Positions 5,983 to 10,780 of a stretch of DNA of 10,780 nucleotides are shown one piece after another. The position numbers and the translations under genes are program-made. Under the pieces are notes generated by a model. That model was given only the letters and a program-made list of their open reading frames with translations, was not told where the DNA came from and did no database searches. The DNA is from Candidatus Scatomorpha stercoravium. GTDB lineage: Bacteria; Bacillota; Clostridia; Oscillospirales; Oscillospiraceae. Numbering within the stretch: the stretch's first letter is position 1; each line of letters starts with the position of its first letter. The stretch is from positions 1 through 10,780 of the forward strand of contig DVKN01000236.1 in the NCBI GenBank assembly GCA_018716005.1, given 5' to 3'.

Positions 5983-7335
5983 ATGGCAAAATACTTTGGC
6001 ACCGACGGCTTCCGCGGCGAGGCCAACGTGGATCTCACGGCGGAGCACGCCTTCAAAATCGGCCGCTTCCTCGGCTGGTACTACGGCCGCGGGCACAAGG
6101 CCCGCGTCGTCATAGGCAAGGACACCCGCCGCTCGAGCTATATGTACGAGTGCGCCCTCTCCGCCGGCCTCACGAGCTCCGGCGCGGACGCCTACCTGCT
6201 GCACGTCACCACGACGCCCTCGGTGAGCTACATCGCCCGAGTGGACGACTTCGACTGCGGCGTCATGATAAGCGCGAGCCACAACCCCTATCACGACAAC
6301 GGGATAAAGCTCATAAACTCCCAGGGCGAGAAGATGGAGGAGAGCGTCCTCGACGAGATAGAGGCCTATCTCGACGGCCTCACGCCGGAGCCGCCCCTCG
6401 CGACCGGCGCGGGCATAGGCCGCACGGTGGACTATTCCGCCGGGCGCAACCGCTACATAGGCTACCTCATAAGCCTCTCCACGCACTCCTACAAGGGCCT
6501 GCGCGTCGGCCTCGACTGCGCCAACGGCAGCACCTGGATGATTGCCAAGAGCGTCTTCGACGCCCTGGGCGCGGACACGGTCGTCATCGGGAATAAGCCC
6601 GACGGGCTCAACATCAACGTCGACTGCGGCTCCACCCATCTCGACGCGCTCCGGCAGCTCGTGAGGGAGAACGGGCTCGACGTCGGCTTCGCCTTCGACG
6701 GCGACGCGGACCGCTGCCTCGCCGTGGACGAGAACGGGAAGGCGGTCTCCGGCGACGAGATAATGTATATGTGCGCCCGCCACATGGCCGAGCGCGGCCG
6801 GCTGGACAACAACACCCTCGTCACGACCGTCATGAGCAACTTCGGCCTCTACAAGGCCCTCGACGAGCTCGGGATAAAGTACGAGAAGACCGCCGTGGGC
6901 GACAAGTACGTCTGGGAGAATATGCGCGCGAACGGCCACCTCATAGGCGGCGAGCAGAGCGGGCACATCATCTTCTCCAAGTACGCCACCACCGGCGACG
7001 GGCTCATAACCGCGATAAAGGTCATGCAGGTCATGCTGGACACTAAGCTCCCGCTCAGCAAGCTCGCCTCGCCCGTGACTATATACCCGCAGGTGCTCAA
7101 GAACGTCATAGTCGACGACAAGGACGGCACGATGGCGGACGCGGCGGTCATGGCGAGCGTCGCGAAGGTCGAATCCGGGCTCGGCGGGACGGGCCGCGTG
7201 CTGCTGCGCAAGAGCGGCACGGAGCCCGTGCTGCGTGTCATGGCCGAGGCGGAGACGGACGCGCGCTGCGAGGCCGCGGTGGACGAGATAATAGACGCCA
7301 TGCGCGCGAGCGGGCATCTTGTGAGGGTGAAATGA
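5983..7335 (+). CDS. glmM: Phosphoglucosamine mutase
   Basis: The enzyme interconverts glucosamine-6-phosphate and glucosamine-1-phosphate, the committed step toward UDP-GlcNAc for peptidoglycan. The 450 residues match the family. All four alpha-D-phosphohexomutase signatures are intact: the phosphoserine loop MISASHNP with Ser99, the metal loop DGDADR (239-244), the sugar loop GGEQSGH (322-328) and the phosphate loop RKSGTEP (409-415). The N-terminal FGTDGFRG is typical of GlmM rather than of PgcA or ManB types. Its stop overlaps the start of the next gene as ATGA, so translation is probably coupled. Isoleucine is encoded by ATA in 17 of 24 cases despite otherwise GC-rich third positions. 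It shares its substrate with nagB immediately upstream. Confidence is high. Confidence 0.97.
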   Translation: MAKYFGTDGFRGEANVDLTAEHAFKIGRFLGWYYGRGHKARVVIGKDTRRSSYMYECALSAGLTSSGADAYLLHVTTTPSVSYIARVDDFDCGVMISASHNPYHDNGIKLINSQGEKMEESVLDEIEAYLDGLTPEPPLATGAGIGRTVDYSAGRNRYIGYLISLSTHSYKGLRVGLDCANGSTWMIAKSVFDALGADTVVIGNKPDGLNINVDCGSTHLDALRQLVRENGLDVGFAFDGDADRCLAVDENGKAVSGDEIMYMCARHMAERGRLDNNTLVTTVMSNFGLYKALDELGIKYEKTAVGDKYVWENMRANGHLIGGEQSGHIIFSKYATTGDGLITAIKVMQVMLDTKLPLSKLASPVTIYPQVLKNVIVDDKDGTMADAAVMASVAKVESGLGGTGRVLLRKSGTEPVLRVMAEAETDARCEAAVDEIIDAMRASGHLVRVK

Positions 7336-7994
7336 TGTACACGACTGCTGATTTGCTGGACCTCTCCCACAGCATCGCCGCGCCCCTCTTTGAAGGGAAG
7401 ACCTATCCCTGGGAGGCGCTCGCGGACATAAAGGGCTTCATCCTCGCCCTCGGGCCCACGCTCCCGGCGGAGGAGTTCGACCACCCGGCGGAGGGCGTCT
7501 GGATAGCGAAGGACGCGAAGGTCTTCCCCTCGGCCTACATAGGCGCGCCCTGCATCATAGACCACGGCGCGGAGGTGCGACACTGCGCCTTCATACGCGG
7601 CAGCGCCATAGTGGGCAAGGGCTGCGTCGTCGGCAACAGCGTGGAGCTCAAGAACGTTGTGCTCTTCGACGGCGTCCAGACCCCGCACTACAACTATGTG
7701 GGCGACAGCGTCCTCGGCTATAAGAGCCACATGGGCGCGGGCTCGATTACCTCCAACGTGAAGAGCGACAAGAGCCTCGTCGTTGTCAAAAACGGCGCGG
7801 AGCGGATAGAGACCGGGCTCAAGAAATTCGGCGCGATACTCGGCGACCATGTCGAGGTCGGCTGCAACAGTGTCCTCAACCCCGGGAGCGTGCTCGGGCG
7901 CGGCGCGAGCGTATATCCGACGAGCTCCGTGCGCGGCGTCGTCCCCGCGGGCTGCATCTACAAGGACGCGGAGCATATTGTCCCGCGGGTTTAG
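7332..7994 (+). CDS. GlmU-like left-handed beta-helix acetyltransferase, lacking the uridylyltransferase domain
   Basis: The protein has 220 residues. Hexapeptide-type repeats run from about residue 57 to 208, predicting a left-handed beta-helix trimer like the C-terminal acetyltransferase half of GlmU. The stretch TPHYNYVGDSVLGYKSHMGAG (117-137) parallels the GlmU active-site segment: His119 and Tyr122 fit E. coli His363 and Tyr366, and Asn142 fits Asn386, but His133 stands where GlmU has Asn377. The nucleotidyltransferase domain and its GxGxRM motif are absent; residues 1-50 are a short helical-looking cap. Similar Clostridial proteins are often annotated UDP-GlcNAc pyrophosphorylase, which the missing domain does not support. 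The probable job is acetylation of glucosamine-1-phosphate made by GlmM. ATG at 7332 overlaps the glmM stop and follows GAGGG (7322-7326). Another ATG follows at 7335. Confidence 0.82.
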   Translation: MMYTTADLLDLSHSIAAPLFEGKTYPWEALADIKGFILALGPTLPAEEFDHPAEGVWIAKDAKVFPSAYIGAPCIIDHGAEVRHCAFIRGSAIVGKGCVVGNSVELKNVVLFDGVQTPHYNYVGDSVLGYKSHMGAGSITSNVKSDKSLVVVKNGAERIETGLKKFGAILGDHVEVGCNSVLNPGSVLGRGASVYPTSSVRGVVPAGCIYKDAEHIVPRV

Positions 7995-8012
7995 TGAAAT
8001 TTCGCATTTTAG

Positions 8013-8041
8013 TTGCGTCAGGACGGTAAACGGGGTATAAT
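8013..8041 (+). promoter_or_regulatory. Sigma-A-type promoter of rpe-recR
   Basis: TTGCGT (8013-8018) and TATAAT (8036-8041) are 17 bases apart. The start is expected near 8048. No terminator is visible between the preceding stop (7994) and this promoter, so read-through from the dapF operon into rpe is possible. Confidence 0.8.
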
Positions 8042-8047
8042 ATAGCC

Positions 8048-8198
8048 GTATTATCGCGCGAACGGCCGGAAGGCGCGTTTGCAGCGGGGGCTGCCGGGAA
8101 ATGGGCCCGGGAGCCCCCTATATGAAGGCCGGGCTCGCGCGAGCCGTACCGCTCTCCATATTACGCGCGAGGCCCGCAGGCCGTGACGGAGGTTCACT
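8048..8198 (+). ncRNA. Long structured 5' leader of rpe, class unknown
   Basis: About 150 bases of GC-rich leader separate the predicted start from rpe. The strongest element is a 12-bp hairpin with one mismatch, 8086-8098 with 8106-8118 (GGGGGCT against AGCCCCC, then CCGGG against CCCGG, 7-base loop). A second is the palindrome GGCTCGCGCGAGCC (8132-8145). The ends can pair: ACGGCC (8062-8067) with GGCCGT (8179-8184) and GCGCGT (8073-8078) with ACGCGC (8163-8168), enclosing both hairpins and stopping 3 bases before the Shine-Dalgarno GGAGG (8188-8192). GGCC (8171-8174) against GGCC (8179-8182) would compete with that closing stem. The layout resembles a translational switch, but it matches no riboswitch class I recognise. 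It could also be simple GC-rich secondary structure. Confidence 0.4.
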
Positions 8199-8867
8199 AT
8201 GATAAAAATTGCCCCATCCATCCTCGCCGCCGATTTCGCCAGGCTGGGCAGCGAGGCCGAGGAAGTGCGCGCCGCCGGCGCCGACTGGCTCCATTTCGAC
8301 GTGATGGACGGAGAATTCGTCCACAATATCACCATAGGTCTCCCCGTGCTCAAGAGCCTCCGCCGCCATACGGATATGTTCACGGACGTACACATGATGG
8401 TCACGAGGCCGCGCCGCTACGCGGGGCGCTTCTGCGAGCTGGGCGCGGACATGGTCACCGTCCATGTGGAGGCGGACGAGCCCGTGGAGATAATAAAATG
8501 CCTCCAGGAGATACACGCCTACGGCAGGAAGGCCGGCCTCGCCCTCAAGCCCGCGACGCCCGGCAGCGTCGTCCTGCCCTATCTCGAGTACCTGGACATG
8601 GTGCTCGTCATGACCGTCGAGCCCGGCTTCGGCGGGCAGCGCCTCCAGCGCGAGGCGCTCACGAAGATGCGCGGAGTGCGCGCGCTCATAGACCAGTATA
8701 AGCCCGGCTGCCTGCTCGAGGCCGACGGCGGCGTAAACGAGGAGACCGCGCCCCTGGTGGCGGATTCGGGCGCCGACGTCCTTGTCGCGGGCAACGCCAT
8801 CTTCGCCAAGAGCGACCGCGCCGCCGCCATCGCCGCGCTGCGCATGGCCGCCGACGTGCGCGCTTAA
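8199..8867 (+). CDS. rpe: Ribulose-phosphate 3-epimerase
   Basis: The enzyme interconverts ribulose-5-phosphate and xylulose-5-phosphate in the non-oxidative pentose phosphate pathway. The 222 residues match the family TIM barrel. Signatures are IAPSILAADF (4-13), HFDVMDGEFV (32-41), DVHMMV (63-68), GLALKPATP (113-121), MTVEPGFGGQ (138-147) and EADGGVN (174-180). The metal and acid-base residues His32, Asp34, His65 and Asp176 are all present. ATG at 8199 follows GGAGG (8188-8192) by 6 bases. The gene has its own promoter and a long structured leader. recR begins 26 bases after its stop with no terminator between, so they are likely co-transcribed. In many Firmicutes rpe lies beside rsgA and prkC; neither is seen here. 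Confidence 0.96.
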   Translation: MIKIAPSILAADFARLGSEAEEVRAAGADWLHFDVMDGEFVHNITIGLPVLKSLRRHTDMFTDVHMMVTRPRRYAGRFCELGADMVTVHVEADEPVEIIKCLQEIHAYGRKAGLALKPATPGSVVLPYLEYLDMVLVMTVEPGFGGQRLQREALTKMRGVRALIDQYKPGCLLEADGGVNEETAPLVADSGADVLVAGNAIFAKSDRAAAIAALRMAADVRA

Positions 8868-8893
8868 TATACCTCTGCAAGGAAAGTAACGCT

Positions 8894-9496
8894 ATGGCTT
8901 CTTTTTTCCCCGCTGCGCTGGAAAACCTGATAGATAAGTTCGCCATGCTGCCCGGCATCGGCAAGAAGAGCGCCCAGCGGCTCGCGTTCTACGTCCTCAG
9001 CCTCCCGGAGGGGGAGGCGGAGAGCTTCGCCGCCGCCATAATGAGCGCGCGCGGCAGCGTGCACACCTGCGCCGTCTGCCAGAACCTCACGGACGCGGAG
9101 CTCTGCCCCATCTGCGCGAGCGACAAGCGCGACAGGAGCGTCATCTGCGTCGTTGCCGAGCCGCGCGACGTCGCCAGCATAGAGCGCGGGCGCGAGTATA
9201 ACGGCCTCTACCACGTCCTCCACGGCGTCCTCTCGCCCCTGAGCCACATAGGCCCCGACGACCTCAAGATTTCCGAGCTCGTCGGCCGCGTCGCCGCCGG
9301 GGGAGTGGAGGAGGTCATCATGGCCCTCAACCCGGACACCGAGGGCGAGACCACCAGCATGTACATTTCGCGCCTCCTGAAGCCCTTCGGCGTCAGGGTG
9401 ACGCGCCTCGCCTACGGCATACCCGTGGGCAGCAACCTCGAATTTGCCGACGACGCCACGCTCCAGCGCGCCCTCGAGGGCCGCGTGGAGATGTGA
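8894..9496 (+). CDS. recR: Recombination mediator protein RecR
   Basis: RecR works with RecO (and RecF) to load RecA on gapped single-stranded DNA. The 200 residues are the normal length. The helix-hairpin-helix LPGIGKKSAQRLAF (19-32) comes first, then a zinc finger with Cys59, Cys62, Cys71 and Cys74. A Toprim domain follows, with its acidic residues in AEP (88-90) and NPDTEGE (146-152). The C-terminal YGIPVGSNLEFADDATL (174-190) is the conserved Walker-B-like end. The ribosome site is weak (AAGGAAAG, about 8 bases before the ATG at 8894), and the short gap after rpe suggests it depends on upstream transcription. The usual neighbours dnaX and ybaB are not adjacent in this window; the protein itself looks complete and functional. 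Confidence 0.96.
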   Translation: MASFFPAALENLIDKFAMLPGIGKKSAQRLAFYVLSLPEGEAESFAAAIMSARGSVHTCAVCQNLTDAELCPICASDKRDRSVICVVAEPRDVASIERGREYNGLYHVLHGVLSPLSHIGPDDLKISELVGRVAAGGVEEVIMALNPDTEGETTSMYISRLLKPFGVRVTRLAYGIPVGSNLEFADDATLQRALEGRVEM

Positions 9497-9499
9497 GCG

Positions 9500-9541
9500 G
9501 GCTATAAAATACGGACAGAGCGGCTATAATGCGTATAGCCG
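9500..9541 (+). promoter_or_regulatory. RNase J promoter region with GGCTATA repeats
   Basis: TATAAT (9525-9530) is a perfect -10, but no -35 resembling TTGACA is found 16-18 bases upstream. The -10 lies in a perfect inverted repeat, CGGCTATA (9521-9528) and TATAGCCG (9534-9541), 5 bases apart. GGCTATAA also occurs at 9500-9507 as a direct repeat of 9522-9529, offset by 22 bases (about two helical turns). A regulator bound to these copies could stand in for the poor -35 or block the promoter. Confidence 0.5.
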
Positions 9542-9575
9542 TAGATATACATAGACTGAGCTAAAGGAGTATTAA

Positions 9576-10780
9576 ATGGCAAAATTAAAAATCATCCCGC
9601 TCGGCGGGCTCGGTGAGATTGGCAAGAACCTCACCGTGTACGAGTACGGGCAGGACATCGTCGTCGTGGACTGCGGCCTCGGCTTCCCGGACGAGGAGCT
9701 CTACGGCGTCGACGTCGTCATCCCGGACATCACCTACCTCAAGCAGAACAAGGACCGCATACGCGGCATAGTCATCACCCACGGCCACGAGGACCACATC
9801 GGCGCCATACCCTACGTCATGCGCGACCTGGACGTGCCCATCTACGCGACGCCGCTCACGGCGGGCATAATCGAGCTCAAGCTCGAGGAGCACGACCTCT
9901 TGTATAACACGCAGATTTTCACGAAGCACGCCGGCGACCGCTTCAAGCTCGGCTGCTTCGAGATTGAGTTCATCCACGTCAACCACTCCATTGCGGACTC
10001 CGTGGCCCTCGCCATAAGGACGCCGATCGGCGTCGTGATACACACCGGCGACTTCAAGATAGACGTCACGCCCATACAGGGCGAGATGATGGACATCGCG
10101 CGCCTCGGCCAGCTCGGTAAACAGGGCGTGCTCGCCCTCCTCGCCGACTCCACGAACGTCGAGCGCCCGGGCCACACCGAGAGCGAGCGCAAGGTCGCCG
10201 AGAAGTTCGACCAGATATTCAAGGGCTGCGAGAAGCGCATCATCGTCACCACCTTCGCCTCGAACATCCAGCGCATCCAGCAGATTATCAACGTCGCCGC
10301 GAAGTATAAGCGCAAGGTCGCCGTGACCGGCCGCAGCATGGAGAATATGCTCCGCGTCGCCACCGAGCTCGGCTACATGGAGGTGCCCGAGGGCACGCTC
10401 ATGGAGCTCACGCAGATAAAGGGCCAGCCCAAGGAACGCACGGTCATAATTACGACGGGCAGCCAGGGCGAGGCCATGAGCGGGCTCTACCGCATGGCCT
10501 TCAACGAGCACAAGCAGATAAACATCGACGCGAACGACTGCGTCATAATCTCCGCGAGCGCCATACCCGGCAACGAGACGACCATTTCCCGGGTCATAGA
10601 CGAGATTTGCCGCAAGGGCGCGGAGGTCATATACGACCGCCACACCGACCTGCACGTCTCCGGCCACGCCTCGCAGGAGGAGCAGAAGATGATGCTCGCG
10701 CTGACCAGGCCGCGCTTCTTTATCCCCGTGCACGGCGAGTACCGCATGCTCTGCAAGCACGCAGAGATAGCCCATGGCAT
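9576..10780 (+). CDS. rnj: Ribonuclease J, 3' end beyond the window
   Basis: RNase J is an mRNA-decay and rRNA-processing enzyme with both endonuclease and 5'-to-3' exonuclease activity, built on a metallo-beta-lactamase and beta-CASP fold. The frame is open for 401 codons to the window edge, about 70% of the usual 555. It starts MAKLKIIPLGGLGEIGKNL. The zinc motif HGHEDH (69-74) is intact, with further ligands in VNHSI (His137) and HTGDFK (Asp159). The beta-CASP part shows LADSTN (189-194), TFASN (226-230), GRSMEN (252-257), SGHASQEEQ (362-370) and PVHGEYR (384-390), which also places the 5'-phosphate and catalytic loops. ATG at 9576 follows AAAGGAG (9563-9569). Whether this is J1 or J2 cannot be decided. 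It probably has its own promoter after recR. Confidence 0.95.
   Translation, partial: MAKLKIIPLGGLGEIGKNLTVYEYGQDIVVVDCGLGFPDEELYGVDVVIPDITYLKQNKDRIRGIVITHGHEDHIGAIPYVMRDLDVPIYATPLTAGIIELKLEEHDLLYNTQIFTKHAGDRFKLGCFEIEFIHVNHSIADSVALAIRTPIGVVIHTGDFKIDVTPIQGEMMDIARLGQLGKQGVLALLADSTNVERPGHTESERKVAEKFDQIFKGCEKRIIVTTFASNIQRIQQIINVAAKYKRKVAVTGRSMENMLRVATELGYMEVPEGTLMELTQIKGQPKERTVIITTGSQGEAMSGLYRMAFNEHKQINIDANDCVIISASAIPGNETTISRVIDEICRKGAEVIYDRHTDLHVSGHASQEEQKMMLALTRPRFFIPVHGEYRMLCKHAEIAHG

Noticed and set aside
5926..7317. A 463-codon open frame on the minus strand.
   Set aside because: It lies opposite glmM, has no family motif and low-complexity Val/Ala/Arg/Glu content, and arises from the GC-rich codon bias of glmM. 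The glmM reading has all four catalytic signatures.
6849..7976. A 375-codon minus-strand frame across glmM and the acetyltransferase gene.
   Set aside because: It spans two well-supported plus-strand genes, with composition typical of antisense of GC-rich coding DNA.
8086..8118. A terminator of the dapF operon.
   Set aside because: The stem is strong but lies downstream of the rpe promoter and is followed by TATATGAAGG, not a T-run.
8048..8198. A 6S RNA gene.
   Set aside because: The closing stems are short and interrupted and the region runs straight into the rpe ribosome site without a terminator; I cannot see the long rod with a central bubble that 6S RNA needs.
9585..10775. A 396-codon open frame on the minus strand.
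   Set aside because: It is the shadow of RNase J; the plus-strand frame carries the complete metallo-beta-lactamase motifs.
1..10780. A CRISPR array, tRNA, rRNA, insertion sequence, prophage or toxin-antitoxin system.
   Set aside because: No repeat-spacer pattern, cloverleaf, transposase or phage motif was seen on either strand; nearly all of the sequence is accounted for by recognised housekeeping genes.

Overview
The window reads as ordinary chromosome from a GC-rich member of the Clostridia, most likely Oscillospiraceae-like. That placement is inferred from the gene families: DapL rather than a succinylase-type lysine branch, a DegV/TetR pair, a Gram-positive-type NagB, a stand-alone short GlmU-like acetyltransferase and RNase J. 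Strong GGAGG ribosome sites and near-consensus sigma-A-type promoters agree with it. I cannot name a genus. Third codon positions are mostly G or C, yet isoleucine is very often ATA: by hand count 17 of 24 Ile codons in glmM, 11 of 21 in dapL and 7 of 16 in nagB.

Layout. (1) 2-1300, plus strand: the 3' part of a GltD-like NAD(P)/FAD oxidoreductase with a cysteine-rich Fe-S tail, closed by a clear intrinsic terminator (1316-1346). (2) 1346-2322, minus strand: a degV fatty-acid-binding gene followed 14 bases later by a 46-residue membrane microprotein. (3) 2323-2503: a divergent regulatory region with overlapping promoters and several inverted repeats, including a 58-base nested palindrome. (4) 2504-3037, plus strand: a TetR-family regulator. 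(5) 3122-7994, plus strand: a tight run of dapF, dapL, nagB, glmM and a GlmU-like left-handed beta-helix acetyltransferase behind one strong promoter at 3043-3071. (6) 7995-8198: a consensus promoter and a roughly 150-base GC-rich, strongly structured leader. (7) 8199-9496: rpe and recR. (8) 9497 to the end: a promoter built of repeated GGCTATA motifs, then the first 401 codons of RNase J.

How the genes fit together. The central operon supplies two peptidoglycan precursors. DapL and DapF make LL- and then meso-diaminopimelate. GlmM and the acetyltransferase take glucosamine-6-phosphate towards GlcNAc-1-phosphate. NagB sits at the branch where glucosamine-6-phosphate is returned to fructose-6-phosphate. 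DegV, the microprotein and TetR look like a small lipid-related regulatory unit. rpe, recR and rnj are housekeeping genes.

I found no mobile element, CRISPR array, tRNA, rRNA or defence system. No complete undescribed system is evident. The best leads are the nested palindrome before tetR, the structured leader of rpe, the degV-linked microprotein and the repeat-rich rnj promoter.
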